A stretch of 64,000 nucleotides of DNA from Manihot esculenta (Eukaryota > Streptophyta > Magnoliopsida > Malpighiales > Euphorbiaceae), in contig NC_035169.2 of the NCBI RefSeq assembly GCF_001659605.2, positions 10,810,546 through 10,874,545 of the forward strand, in the 5' to 3' direction. Positions within the stretch are counted from its first letter, which is position 1; every line of letters starts with the position of its first letter. The position numbers and the translations under genes are program-made. The notes under the pieces are model-generated. The model searched no databases. It was not told the origin of the DNA and saw nothing but the letters and a program-made list of their open reading frames with translations. Below, in pieces: positions 33,149 through 47,600 of this stretch.

Positions 33149-36100
33149 TCAATGTTCATGCTTAACACGCGCTTTAATAATTCCAGGAATAGGTGGTGAG
33201 GTGGGTGGCCTAATTGGTGTGTTTGTTCCTGGGGAAGTAAGGATTTGTTGTGGGAACATGTTGGACATGCTAGAACCTTCACCTCCATCAGTAGCTAGAT
33301 TGGGTGCCATATCATCACTCTGTGGTCTCTCACAAAATTTCATTGCCTTAAGAACATAATTATCGTCGTGCAGCTCAAAAGGGGTGCTGCAAATGGAGTA
33401 GCAAATTAAATATTAGTTAATAGTTGAGATGACACTTCACTTAACATTTCAAAATATTGGTTACAAAATATTACTCTGTTGTTTCATGAATTATTGCTTC
33501 TCTACAGGCATGAAACCTTTAATCCAAACCCCACTCCCAACCCTTACATCAATTTGATGCATTCTTAGCAGATTTAAGGAGCCACCAGATCATAAGCGAA
33601 CTAGATTACTAACGGTCATTTTTAGTTACATGGCTAAACACACTGCATAATCCTCTTAATGCATAGCAAGCAAGCAAAAGAAAATGATTAGTAAGGCAAA
33701 AAGTTTATTCTGTTTCCTTACCTATTAAAGTCAAAATGCACCAGCTGCATATCTTCTGATATTTCCACTTCAACAGTTGCATGAGGGCGTGTCTATAGTT
33801 TCCAAATGGTAAGGGAAAAAATGTGACTCATAAGAAGCATATCTAAGATTCAAAGGCATAATTAGGACATGGAAGGTGAAAATTTTACAATACTGTGGTC
33901 TTATTTTCATTATTTCATTTAAAGATAATACTAACAGAAAATCCTTCTGCAAAATCTTATGATAAGGTTAAAACAGCTGAAAGCCTAGACAAGAAAGCAG
34001 ATTTGTATGAAGATGCAAATTTCAGGAGCATTCGTGCACTGGTGGATGTACAAGCAAGGAAAATGAGATGTTGATAAAATACAAGTCTTACTGTGAATCC
34101 AGACATCTTGTTCACAATTTCCAGAACCAAAAAGATTAGCACATTTTATGAAAAAGTTAACAAACACCATGAAATTGCACAAATCTATTTTTCTTTTTTC
34201 AGCACAGGAGAAAAATATATTTTTGGATTTTCCCTTCACCATAATACTTAAACTATTTGATTGATTGCATCCACTCAGCTTTCCAGTAGCATCTATAATT
34301 TGTATCCGCACTCCTTATAATTAAACACTGGCCTTTTCCAGATCTGACAGGTCAAAATCAACCCCACCCATAAGAAGATTCAGAACTTAGGTCTATATGT
34401 CAACATATTTGTACATCTATATCCTTATAATTAAACACTGGCCTTTTCCAGATCTGAATGGTCAAAATCAACCCCACCCATCAGAAGACTCAGAACTTAG
34501 GTCTACATGTCAACATATTTGTACATCTACATTCATTTCTTTCTTCCAATTCTTTTTATTTGGTTTATGATCTTGTTTCTTCAAGCATTAAGAGCTTTCA
34601 TTTTTTAACCTACTCTCTCTCACACACATGCACACATGAGCGCACGCACACATGTACCCGCGCGCGCGCGCACACACAATAACGCTAGATCATAAAGGGC
34701 AACATTAGACTATTTGATAATTTATATAACTCCAATAAAATATAATAGGCTATTAGGTGTACATAAGATATAGGTAGTTGTACTATACCTTTATCAATAT
34801 CATACTCTTAATAAAATCAAATTAATTATAAAAAAAGTAATAATTAAATTCTAGGGGGTTCTCCCATGCAAGGTAATAAAATTGTTTATTTAGTTTGAAT
34901 TATAATATGCATTATTATAAGTAGGTCTGATCAATAAACTAGTTCAAGTTACAGGATTGAACATTTTATGCCTCAATCCAATGCAAAAGGTTGGAAATAG
35001 TTAACACAAACACCAGTCCAATTAAATAACAAGGAAAGTTAAAAATATATGGGCGGTTTAGCCCTTTTCAAGTAGGAGTTGTGGTTTTCTTCATGACAAT
35101 TCAGCAACCCTAGCAACCAAATGCACAGACACTATTAAGAATACAACCATGAAGGGAAAAATCAATTATAAAAAAACATTTTATAATTTCTTTGGGACTC
35201 AATTAAACAATAAATATTTAAAATCAGCTAGCCACATAAATTCTTCTCTCTCACCTATCCACCAACTTTCGAAACATAATTTAGAGTTTTCCTCTCCATC
35301 TCCTATTTGGTGTCCTGCACAGTATTTCTTATGCTAATCTGTTTAACATTTCAAATTTATCCTCTCTTCACTTTTTTCATCCTACTATATCCCTCTCTAG
35401 TTGGTCACTGTACCAGACACTTCTCATATTATTGTAGTAGGTTTGCCTGTGTCTACTTTCTGGGAATGAATGCATGCATCTAAAATGCCTCATCTAGATA
35501 GCTTTGCCACAATTATACTGAATAGCTATATTTTAAAAAGCTTCAGTTCAACCATTTGCAGCCAACATATTAACTCATAAATGTAAGTCAAATTCATTTA
35601 ACATATAAACACCTCAGGTGCATTGTTCAATACGAGAGCTTGGGAATATTATGCAAAAAAATGTAAATTGTTCACACACAGATAACAGTGGACTGTTAGA
35701 ATATAAGAACTATGCTCAACAGCTTAGGAAATTATAAACTCGTCTATATAATTGAAGATTATAAATCAATGTCGAGTGCAGTATTCACTAGGCAGAAGAA
35801 AAAGCTAATTAGAGAATTTTAAAGCACCCAAGGAAAGAAAAAATTCAAGTCTCCTAGATAAAGTGGGATGCACACAAGCACATGCCTCCTAAGTGATATG
35901 TCCAATGATTCCATTTTTTTATAAAATAATGAAAGTGAGTATTTATTTAGTTATCTTATTCTCAAATGCTTCAACATCTTACCATGCAAGAGCAATCATT
36001 AGGTCAAGCTAACTATTACAACCAAATAACACTAACAATTTCAAAAGAAACAATTGCAAATTGACAAACTCAACTCCAGTATTATAATGACTAACATTTC

Positions 36101-39100
36101 CTTTTATCTCCAAGAATGGAAGTAATGTATTAGAACGTCCATGGCACTTGCCTACTTGTTATCCACTGAAATAGGGTCCTAAGAGGGAAATTTTGAGACA
36201 GTTCTATCTTCTATGATTCTGCAGTTTTACACAAGTAGCCACTCTCAGTTGTAATTTCTAAAACCACCAATCATTTTGTTGCAAGCTGAAGATTTTTATC
36301 ACTACTCAGTTCATGGCCTTTAATACAAGCAGCAAAATTGGAATTTTACCTGAACCAAAATAAAAGGCAAGGACACACCCCCATTGGGAGCGTTTCCTGA
36401 GGTGTATAGTTGCTCATTTCGATGTATCAGGTTTTGAAGACCTACGTACTTGAAAAGAGGCAAGAAGTCAATAAGCAAATTCTAATCAAACAAATGCTTA
36501 AAACAACCAATTCCAGACTAGTTACATGTGATAAGCAACTTCACGTTCAAATCCAATAGAATTCAGAGATGCTATTCTTACTTGTTCCTCCAGTTCCTGC
36601 AAATAGGCAATTTTCTTCTCAATTCTATTTCTCAATCCAAGACGCTCAGCCTGATTAGTCACATTAAAGGAGTTCAATAAGCTTATATAGATCCAGACAT
36701 AAAAAAAGGGATAAAAACAACTAGACAAGCGCTCATAAGATGCATATACCTTCAATTCTTCAATATCACTCAGGCTGGTTCGAGGAAGACCTTTCCATTG
36801 TATTTCCTTTTTATCCTTAGATATGATATCTAATGCCATGAGAACATTCAGGGCATCGTATACCCTTCGCCGTATGTTTTTCTCATCATATTGTTGCTGC
36901 TTCAACAAATAAAAAGGGAGACCATCATTTAGTCTCACATTTGACTCTAAGACAAAGGGCATATTATATGCATTAAAATAACAAAGGAAACAATTATCAG
37001 TCAATTATAGGTAACCTGGTCTGGAGATGAAACACTGTTGCTAGGGTCAGCAAACTCAGCTACAAGTTCATCTGCAACCTGAAAATTCCTTTGAACGCTC
37101 AGATGTAAGCATACCCTTATAAATATAATAAAAATAAATACAAAGCAGCACAAAATTTGATAGTCTAGAACAGCATTGGTTTTGGCAACATACAGTATCA
37201 AAACATAAGCAAAGTTGAAGCAATTTAATGAGTCAACCAACTAAGTCAAAGAAAATGAGAACAAATATCAGTCAACAAAGCATATTCTTTCTATATATGA
37301 CAAGTTATAAGGGCCAGCATCCAACAATTGCATAGAGATACAAGGAAATTAACATGGTATAACAATCTCATTCTGACAACATCAGCAGCACAAATTCAAA
37401 GAGGATCTGAAAGGTTATATGGTGCTTTTCTGTTTAGCTATGAAAAAGATTTTAAAAAAATCTAGGTGACTTGAAGTCTGAAATTAAACTAGGAAGTAAA
37501 AAAGAGAAACAATATTTATTCCTCTCTGGAATGTGGAAATTTTCTCTTGTCTGCTACACGGGAAGCACATCTCATTTCCTGCTCATCCCTCCTTCCAATA
37601 TCCAATGAAGAACATTTCCTTGCATCAATAACCTCCTAACCATCAAACCCTAGAAGTCACTTTTGATATCATATTGCATTGCCAACAAATCCAGTAATGA
37701 TCTAATATCACATAAATAATCTTGATATTGTGACCTTTCCTTCCATCTACATTGCATTCTATAGGCCCCGCAAACCCTAGAAAACTTTGATATGTATTCC
37801 ATTCGTTAGAATTTAAGCCATAAAATATTTTCACTAAGTGAAGCCAAGAAATTTTAATATCTGAGAACTGCAACATGGTTCTAAAATCTGGAATGAACGA
37901 GCATAGAACCTACATTATCTCCAGGAGTTGCATTTGATTTTTACCAAAAAGACTGAAGAGAAAAACCATGCCTTTAAATCATAACTAGAGCAAGAAGCAT
38001 TGGAAGCACATTAACATTTTGCAAAAGCAACATGCCAAAAGTGCCTTCAATTTCGGATAAAGCATGAGTAATCTTCGAATCCAAATCCACCTAATACGAT
38101 CACTTGATGATTTTTTTTAGTCGATGCAACTCATCGATCAATCAAATCGGTTAATGAGTAAAATTCAAATTGACCAGGTTTTATCTTGTGATAGCAATAA
38201 CCTACTAATACTTTTGTAAAGCAGTGCACAGAAGTTCCACACCTTTTTGGCTCTTTGCTATCCCAGAACAAACATATAGCAATCAGTTATTGTAATGCAA
38301 CAGGAATGATTGTAACAAACTTGAAGTATGATGGGTTCTGCATATTTTAATATGGAAAATAATTCAATGGCAAACTAGAGCAGTATAGTAAAATAAACAG
38401 TCTATTTAATTATTTATATTTAGAAAAAGTATTTACACAAAGAAACTCAGCATTCAATTGAGAAAAGAAAATCTAAAGAGTCACTTCAGAAAACACTTTA
38501 CCTCATTGTAAGTAGTTGTTCCTTTGCTTTCCACTTTTTCACACACTGAACACAATGACAAATAGTTAAAGCATAGAGTAAGAGAAAAACTCATCTTCGG
38601 CAAACTAGCCTATCTAGGGAATGGCAAGGATATAAGAACTGCAATCATATGATTTGTCAAATTCTGGCAGGGAAATGAGGGGAAAGGGATGAATCAAATA
38701 CCCTTCATACTAAATTGTCGGAGTCCTCTACCACTCTTGTCAGCTCCAGCTGCTCTCTGACCTCTCTTTTTCTTCTTATTACTGTTTATAAATAAGATTA
38801 TCAGTTGAATTACAAATGAAATTTAAGCTACATCCTTGACAGAATCAATTAACAAACACTAGCATAAAGATGGTGTTTGAACTAAGGACCATAACAGGAA
38901 AAATTACTAAAACTATAAACAAACACAAGTATCAGCATTTACAATTATCTACTCTATCAATGACAACGAAAGTTTTATAGAACACACGACCTCTTACAAT
39001 GCAACATACACAAATTACTATATAAGCAAGAGCCAATTGAGGCTACGGAACTACAATTCGCAATTTATGCAACAGCAAGAATAATCAAACTGACCAATTC

Positions 39101-39606
39101 AAGCAAAAAGGAAATCAAACAATTGACCTTTTTCAATATTTTGCGCATCAAACGTGGAAGTAAACCCAATTCAAGCTTATTGTTGCACAATTACATTCCA
39201 ACAATTATAATGTAATTCACACAAATTATAACTAAAACCCTTTAAAAAAAATCTAAACTCAGCATTATTAAGTACAAGAAAGAAAGCCAAAACCGAACAA
39301 ACAAGAAGAAGAAGAAGAAGAAGAAGAAGAAGAAGAGAAGACTGACGCAGCGGCATCTTGGGTGGCAGCATCGTCGGTGTGAATGTCAAGATGGTTCAAC
39401 CTAAGAAGAGTGGTGTCACTGGCGGGTGTGGCCATGGCCTGCTCGCTCCGGCTAGAAGGGGAACCAACGCTACCACTGGTCGAAACCGATTGACCGGAGA
39501 CAGTAGTAGTTCCCCAAGACCTGGTGGTACCGCCTCTAGAGACGGTGGCAGCTGAAGGGTGGTGGTTTTTGTCCCCATCATCTCGGCGGGACCCACCAGT
39601 GACCAT
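33149..39606 (-). CDS. DPB: Transcription factor DP, E2F dimerisation partner (DPB-like)
   Basis: Nine exons in transcript order: 39606-39347, 38781-38702, 38545-38502, 37078-37016, 36896-36750, 36650-36582, 36448-36350, 33792-33722 and 33386-33149 (TGA), giving 356 residues. The N-terminus has the DPB-type stretch SWGTTTVSGQSVSTSGS followed by SPSSRSEQ. Exons 2-5 encode the winged-helix DNA-binding domain with a basic KKKKRGQRAAG start, GRGLRQFSMK, and the invariant RRRVYDALNVL (about 158-168). Exons 6-8 form the coiled-coil/marked-box heterodimer region (RNRIEKKIAYLQELEEQ, LPFILVQTRPHATVEVEIS). DP binds E2F to control S-phase genes in the nucleus. Start at 39606: the frame is open further 5' but only through poly-Lys from the poly(T) leader. 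Intron 7 is unusually long (2.56 kb) and carries tandem repeats. The exon 5 acceptor is AAGCAG, a tandem site that can add one Gln. Confidence 0.94.
34312..34531. repeat. 110-bp tandem duplication in DP intron 7
   Basis: Two adjacent copies (34312-34421 and 34422-34531), both starting TCCTTATAATTAAACACTGG and running through CTTTTCCAGATCTGA to ACATATTTGTACATCTA. They differ at only a handful of positions, so the duplication is fairly recent. Confidence 0.9.
34621..34679. repeat. Alternating purine-pyrimidine (CA/CG)n tract
   Basis: Mixed CACACA, GCGCAC and a CGCGCGCGCGCG core. This is a classical Z-DNA-prone composition in DP intron 7. Confidence 0.85.
39303..39336. repeat. (AAG)n microsatellite in DP intron 1
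   Basis: About eleven AAG units lie just inside intron 1, about 10 bp from the exon 1 donor. On the transcribed strand this is a CTT tract. Confidence 0.9.
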
Positions 39607-41614
39607 TAGAGGAAGCAAAGGAAGAAAATTAATCAGAGTGGATAAACAGCGGTGGCGATTGATGGGTTTTGGGCAGGTGGTGTAGTGGAAGTTATGGATT
39701 GAAATTGAAGAGATTGGTGATCTGAGAAAGTGGAGGAAGAGATTGGAGAGCAGGTGGTTTGTTTTTTCCTTTTTTTTTTTTTTTTTTTTTTTGAGCACTT
39801 GGAAAAGAGGAAAGAGGGAAATTTGAGGGTTTAGAATAGTCTGTTTGATACGGTTCCCACTTTATATTTTTGGGTGGGAAAATTAACTATATGCCCTATG
39901 TGCCTTTCTCCTTTTTATTTCTTCATAAAAATTATTATTAATTTTTCAATTTAAATTCAAGTATAATTTGCCTGTGTAAAATTATTTTTAGATTGTTGTT
40001 TTATTTCATTTATTGTTAATAGTTGTTACATGGAATTTTTTTTCTTTAATCATCAATAGGATAAATGGCATAAAAATGTAACATTTTTAATTAAAAAATT
40101 ACTTCATAAATTATTGAAGGAATTGAAATTGGTATGATTTCATCCTCTTATTTCTCATATTATAAAATGAACATTTCTTCATGGATCAGTATTTATGCTG
40201 TAAGACTCATGGCCCTTGTGAGAATAATTCAATGTCAATTCTTAAAAGACGATATTGTTGAAAATTGCATTACAATTATGACACAAATTATCATTAGTGA
40301 TAATAGAAATCAAGAATGCATGATATGCAATAAGATTAACTTTGTTTCTTCTATATATAATAAGCTAACGTATAATTTCAGATAAAAAATTTTTCCTTTT
40401 AATTTAATTAATTCAAAGGTAATGACTAGGAGTAGATAATTGAATTAAGATAATAGTGTGTTATATATACATATAAAGCTCAGAGGTTAGAGATATATTA
40501 GGGTCGTTGGAAATGAATCTGAGTTATGGGTCCGAAATTTTCTGAGGACGATTTTTTTTTTCAATTTATAATTGCAATGAAATTTATTTTTTAAAGAGAA
40601 TCTGAAAATATAATTATCTCTTAAAATCAGAAAACCACTAATATAATATAAAGAAAAGTAAAAGCTAACTTATATTATTTCGAATTAACCACTAAAAATA
40701 TGACTCCTGAAAGTAGAATAATATTAACAACTTAAAAAAATGACAACTAATAACTCAATCTCTTACCCCATAAAAATATGAATTCCTTCACTCAATATTT
40801 TATCATAACTTTTTGGGTTGATAAACACCAGAACATGAAAATTAGGATACTTTATTAATCTTTGCCAAAGAGGCCAAAAAGAAAGTGCCAAAAAGAAAAA
40901 GCTTAAAGATGTAGATGATGTATTGACCATATCAACACTGAATCTTTCAAGTGAGAATTTCATAATTATTTATTAGAAGCAAGTCCTTTCTCATATTCCA
41001 TTTACTGTAGTGGAGTGAGAAGCTTCGGCTTCACGAAAAGGTTAAAGCAGAAAGGACAAAAAGAGAGGAGAGATTCAGGCTTTGAAAGTAATAAGCATGA
41101 TAGTAGTGGGGCATGGAAAATGATAATTTGGATTCCAGTTATACTTGGAAGAGCAAAACATAATTCATATCATATCAGATCTGCCATGTGAATATCAAGT
41201 CAACAATTCATCCATTAGCTTTTCACTACATTATTATATGCAACGAGGGATGAGGGATCCACCTAATAATTTTTATGTTTTCTGTTTTTTAACCCATCAT
41301 TTGCTGCTTACCTTTAGTTTAATCTTTTTTACTATAAATTTCATATTTATATTTAAATCAAAGCTAAATGAAAAACATTAAGAAACGTCTAAGGAGAACT
41401 TAATGTGCAGGTCTGTGACTGTGTATTTGCTATAACTTTACAATGTTTATTGTTAAACAAAAATAATCATAGAAAGAAACACAGCATGATCAGCAATTCA
41501 ACTATCGCCCATCTCTACCAAAAGAATTTATAGAAGTAGATGAGTTGGTGAAAGAATATGAAACAACAAAAGTTTATACTACCTGTTGATAAAACAGTAA
41601 TATATAATTTCTTG
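39607..41614. other. DP 5' leader and intergenic DNA before the HisRS pseudogene
   Basis: 39607 to about 39840 is likely the DP 5' UTR and promoter, with a long poly(T) tract at about 39769-39792 (poly-A in the transcript). The rest is AT-rich DNA without a recognisable gene, RNA or terminal repeats. Confidence 0.55.
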
Positions 41615-44600
41615 TCATTCTAGTTCGTCCAGTTTAACCTCATATTGTTCACCAGTAGAGAGGATTTTTACACCAACCATACTCTTTTGCCACTCTGTGT
41701 TTCCCACCAATATGAGCCTTTGTGCATTTATCCATGCTGCCCGTTCGAACACCCTGAGAAAGAAGTGGGATTTATAAGTTAACATAACGTTATAATTTCC
41801 AAAACGCCATGGTGAATATTGGGGGAATTCAGTACCATTTAAGAGGTTTGTTTTCCAAGACTAAACCAACACTTTGTCCTTTATCTCTAAGTGCGGTAGC
41901 AACTGTAGCAGCTGCGCCTTGCAGGTAACAGTCTAGAGCACAGACAATGTTCTCTACTTGGAGGCTGAGTTCTGGCAGTATACCCTTCTCCTTCAGTAGC
42001 TATCACCACCAGCAAAAGATAGTTGATATTCAAAAAACAAAAATAGAATAAAATAGAAGCACAGAAACAAATTAATGATTTCTTGATAAAAACAAGATAA
42101 TGAATATGATCCTGAGTCATAATTTCCTGTGTTTATAATCCCAGTGAAAACTACTGAGTAAATTGTCACTTAAGAAGAAAGCTGCTTATGTCACCATCAA
42201 ATTCAAGAAAACAAGCAACTGATACTCCAAACTCTTCCTGCTTGGGAGCCAAATGCAATTGTAGGTTAATTCTTTATTGGGTCGATATCCTCTAGTTAGC
42301 TACAAATCTAGAAGTCAAATACCATACACGAGGGTGTAAATAAGTACAAGCTTAACTATCACAAAATAAAAGTGTGGAAATTCCGAACTCTTCCTTAAGT
42401 ATTTTTGTTTTAGGTAGGACCTTCGCTTTAAGTTTGTCATCCTGCTGTAGCTCTATGCCAACAAATATCTGTAAGAAGTTGTTCCATCCTGACGTTCACA
42501 ACATTCTTTTGTTTCTCCATAAATAATTAGACATCATCATAGAATTATATATAGGGGACCACCGATCAATATAGAAAGAATTACTGAATTTGGCTACCAT
42601 GTGAACCTGTTTTTTTTCCAACATGATTACCTTTACCTGAATTTTTGTTTTCTTTTAATAGCGAAATATGTGTGCTAAAATTATATCTCACTTAGAGAGC
42701 ATTTGATAAGAGTAATATTACTCACTGCCAATGAACTAAAACTTTTGGAAGTTACCAAACAAACAGGAATCGAAACACTCCATCAAAAAAAGAGAACTTT
42801 CAACTTACTTCAACTATGACAGCATCACCAAATCTGAAGCCACAAGCCGGAATGTCATCACCACCAAAAGTAGAGAGTAAGCGATCATATCTCCCACCAC
42901 CACATATGGCCCTCAACTTTCCTTCTCTATCAAAACCCTAGGAGAAACTTAATCCGTTTAGATGGTTACTTGAAAAGGTGGTAGGAGAAGAATCATTGTG
43001 GTCAAGCTGTTCATGATCTAATAGGATGAATAGCACTGACCACTGAAAAATGAAGATCCAAGAAAATCTTTCTAGCAGACTGTAAAATGCATATTGTCCA
43101 CACGATATTGTTTTACAGAGACATGGAAGAAAGAGTTTCTTGCACAGGATGAGCTGTATGCAGTTTTCTATATAATGAAGTACCTAAAATTACACATGTT
43201 TTCAAACAAGACTGTTATATGCCACTTGTTTCATTCATTTACATGCTGATGGCACTCATGCTAATGTTTAGGATGCAAACAGGGCAAATTTGAGGTACAT
43301 CGCGTAGTTCTAGTGCAGAGATTTAAATATTAAATGCTACAACTGCAACATTAGCATTATTCCTCACGGAACTTAAACTATAGTTGAAGATATCATAAAT
43401 CTAATCTCAAAAACGATACCAGTGTAGTAGGCAAGGCCACGGACAACTGATGCATCAAACTGAATCCACTCAGAATAACCAAACTTTTCAGCAAGTGAGA
43501 AAAGTTGTTTAAGATCGGCAACTGCTTCCCCTGCTTCTCCAAGTACCTCTACAGTCACACAAGCAGTCAAAGAAGTTAGGAATTTTTCCATCTCGACCAG
43601 GTGCCCTTGAGCAATCATTTCAGTCATAAAGAAAAGTATGAAGTTTTCTATGTTGTTTTATAAAGAGCAGATTAGGTTTTTAATATAATTTATAGCCTAA
43701 ACAGGGTAAAACTACTCGGTATAAGCTCCTTGAGTATATATTTCAGGAGATTAACAAGAAAGAGAGATAGGAGGGTCAGAGAGGGCTAATTAGCAGTAAA
43801 CATAAAAATAGCATCAAAGTAAAGACTATATGATGCATCATGCAGATAATTCTAAGATCACAAAAGATCAATTTATTACAATTAAGTTAAAAATAATAAT
43901 TTTATTCAATTAAGTATAACTAAACATGTTACGATCAATTGGAGAAGAGAAATTTATACTTGGCATTTTGTAGAGTCTCTTGGCTTCAAATAGAACAGTT
44001 TAGGATCCATAAGCCCTACTTATAGTGTGCCACTCTGTCTTAAAAGCTAAACGCTCTACGAGAATATCACCACATAATTGTATTAATCTAATGCGTCCTA
44101 AATGGTTTAAAATCAGCTAAATAAAACAATAAAAAATTGTCAATTTTAGTTTTGGTTGTATAGCTAAGTGAATTTATCAATTGGAACATTAAAGTTTAGT
44201 GACATAATTGTAATGAACTGTGCTCTTGTGACCATAATAGAATTCAGTGATTGGTTTAACGCTCATAGTACCCATTGTCCAACCTCTAAAAGGTTCAGGT
44301 ATTAGCAGCATGAGATACATATTGCCATTTTACTAAATTTAGGATAATAGGTTTCACTTTTCTATCACCATTTGTTCCCTATTCTTTACTATAATTGAGC
44401 ATTGAACACTTGTCATTTGCAATATGCCGGAGAATAACCTGAGAATCTTTGGCCAAAAAACAAAAGTAACTTCTCATGCCACTTGTTGAATCCAACCTTC
44501 CAACTTTGTCAATGACTTTATGGAAAGGACTTGCAGCAGCTCCTCAACAGCCTTCTCTGACATCCCAACTGACTTCAAATCTTTCTTAATTTCACTTATA

Positions 44601-47600
44601 GGAATCTTCTCAATCTGTTTGATAGACCATCAGTAGTGCCCAAAGGAAGAGAAACAAGAAATAACCAAATTAAAGCAAGACATGACTGTGCAAGCACTAC
44701 ATGAAATTTTCATTTATATGATTATGACAACATCAGCCATGGATATAAACAACAAAGGAATGAGGAGAGATTGCATCTCAAAACATGCCAACTTTAGCAA
44801 CCAAGTAACCAACCTTGTCTATGATGATGCAAACCTTGCCAAATAAATTTTCAGATATGGAATTCCTCCTCAATACTTCCTGCAAAACCTGCAAAAGAAG
44901 AAAGTACAACAAATATTAGTATGCTAGCCAAATGCTAGTGCATTGTACAATACATTTATAATTTTATTTTTAAAATATAATTTTAAATCTTTAACCAATT
45001 TTAAGTTTTTATGTACCATAATGAAATAAATACTTAAGAATTAAAATAAACATTAATTAAATATGCTTAAGATTTGTAAAACCATTTCTTATATTAATAA
45101 CTTTTTTATAATTATAAAAATTTATCACATTATAATTTTGATAACCTCACAAGATTCACATTAATCCTATCATGTTTTATTTATATATACATCAATCATA
45201 TTTTAAGAGAAAATATTTTTAACAAGTATAATAATTAAGAAAATCCTATAATTTCTCTCTCAAAAAAAAAAAAAGAAATCCAAAAATTTTAGTTCAATTT
45301 TATTTAGTTAATAATAATCTCGCTAAAAGATTAGTTCATTAAATGTGATTAAATTGAAATTGTTAAAGGTTTATTCATGAATGGTATAAATTAATATATA
45401 ACATTTGACAAAACACATTAAGAACTTGTGTGAAAGGAAAAGAAAATGATCCAAGATAAATATATGCGAACTATGAGATGTAAGCACATTAATTAAACAA
45501 AGAACAGTATAATAAATTTTTATTGATAAATTTGATCACAAAGCCTTGATTTTTGGCAATCAATTGTAGAGAATAATTCCTTATAATAATGAGAATAATA
45601 ATGATACTTAAGAAAAATAAAAGAGAAAATTAAAATAAGATATGAACACTAATTATAGATCAAATCAATCTCTTTATAAATAGTATCACATGGCAGACTA
45701 CGGAAAAACTCTTTCCATAGAACGTGCCACCTGGCGGCACCGTAGGAAAACCTACATGCTTTGTAGATATATAGATGGATGGATAGATAGACAGATGCTC
45801 AGCATGCAGGATCCACTAATTCTGCATGCATATTTCAGCATACAAAGTAAATAATGACCGTTCTTAATACCATCATATATGTACAAATAATGACCGTTCT
45901 TAATACCGTCATATATGTACAAATAATGACCGTTCTTATTACCATTACCTATATACAAACCACCACAGTAGCATTATGAAATTTTATTTATTCACCCAAA
46001 GATCACTAAAATGCAGGAACAAGAGCAGCAAATTATCTTGTCCTCAAGCTGCACAATAATCCCCACTGGAGGAAACCATCCATCATCCATGGTAACTAAC
46101 TAGCCATTCACATGGTAACTTAAGTTTTTTTTTGCTCCTACTACTTTTTTATTAATAATTCCTATTGAAGTTAAGAACCCAATTACACATGCAGAATCAA
46201 GAACTCAACAAGAGAAACAAATCTGACAGTCACTCTCCCGAAAGATATCAAGTAATCTACGAAAAGCAATACCAAAAGAACCCCCACTCCAGTAATATTC
46301 CACATTCCTCCAAGAAAAATGCAATACCTTTCTGCTAGAAACCTTGAATCCAACATCTGATGCAGTTATCCCATTCCGCTTGAAAAATGTGACAATAGAA
46401 GAAATAAGTTCCGCTTCAGCCTACAAAATACAAAGAGAAATCTTAAAGAATAAGCTTGACCAAGAAACTTATGAGACATAAAAGACTAATTTAAAATAAC
46501 AAGGAAATAACATTGCTAAAGTTAAAGAGTCAAGAACAAAGATTACAGTTCATTTCATCTATCTTTAGTACTTTAATGAAATGGTGTGTAAAGTAAGAAG
46601 ACAAAGGTGGACATAGGGCAGAGGGAAGGCAAAAAAATTCTAAAAATTCTAAATTCTTAAAAGGTCACCTGCAATGACACCATGAGAACAATTAAGGCCA
46701 TGCTCATTCAATCTGATAAAAGAAGTATACCATCAGAACAGGATAATCCTTGAGAAAGAATATAAAGCTGGCAGCACTTACTGTGACTTCGGGTACACCA
46801 ACAATATCCATATTCCATTGGTAGTGCTCTTGACGACGACCCCTTGTCATCCTCTCATATCGCCAGCACTGACCCATAACAAACCAGTTCAGCAGAAGGG
46901 GTACTGATTTCTGAACCAAAAAAAACATAGGGATCAAATTCCGGACCTGCACCTGAATATAAAAAATCATAGGAAAATAAACGCATGAACACTTAAAGGG
47001 TTCTGTGCATCAAATTTGTCATATCAAAAAAGCATTGATAAGGAGAAGGATATAAAGAATAAGCATAAGAAAAAAGCCTCGCATGCTATTTCAAATTAAA
47101 AGCAGCCAATCACTAACAGATTACAATTTTCAGTACCCCTTCTGTATTACTAGTCTTGCTAGAGAGGGAGTGAGTTCAGGCCTCAATGCAACACGGCGAT
47201 TTCAGCGATCTTCAAAACAGTATAGCTGCACCAAGAAATAGATCAGAAGATATGGTGTCTGAAACAAAAACATATCAAGAATTTGAATAGAAATAATTCA
47301 AGCTACAGGTTCCAATTTGGCTATTAATAGTAAATGAATAAGAAAGAATATCACACATGATACAAAAAGCAGATGCCTGCACAAATGCAAGTTGAGCACA
47401 TGCATTTTTACAGACATGCAAGTACTTTTCATTTATCATTCTAAGAAGTGATAGATTGCTAAATTGGTATGCTGAAGGGCCAGAGGAACAATAGTACAAA
47501 CAAATCCTGTGTTCTCATATTGCCAAATTATTGATCAAACTAATAGCAAACTTCATCCGTACTCCCCGTTTGGCCTATGCACCATCATTTTGATGCTAGA

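Noticed and set aside
43404..43405. A second AT-AC intron after HisRS exon 8
   Set aside because: The site reads ATTAGATTT, not ATATCCTT, and the intron ends in AG; a mutated GT donor explains it better.
45849..45956. Regular 36-bp repeats resembling a CRISPR array
   Set aside because: The units are directly adjacent with no spacers, lie in a plant intron and have no cas genes; simple tandem repeat.
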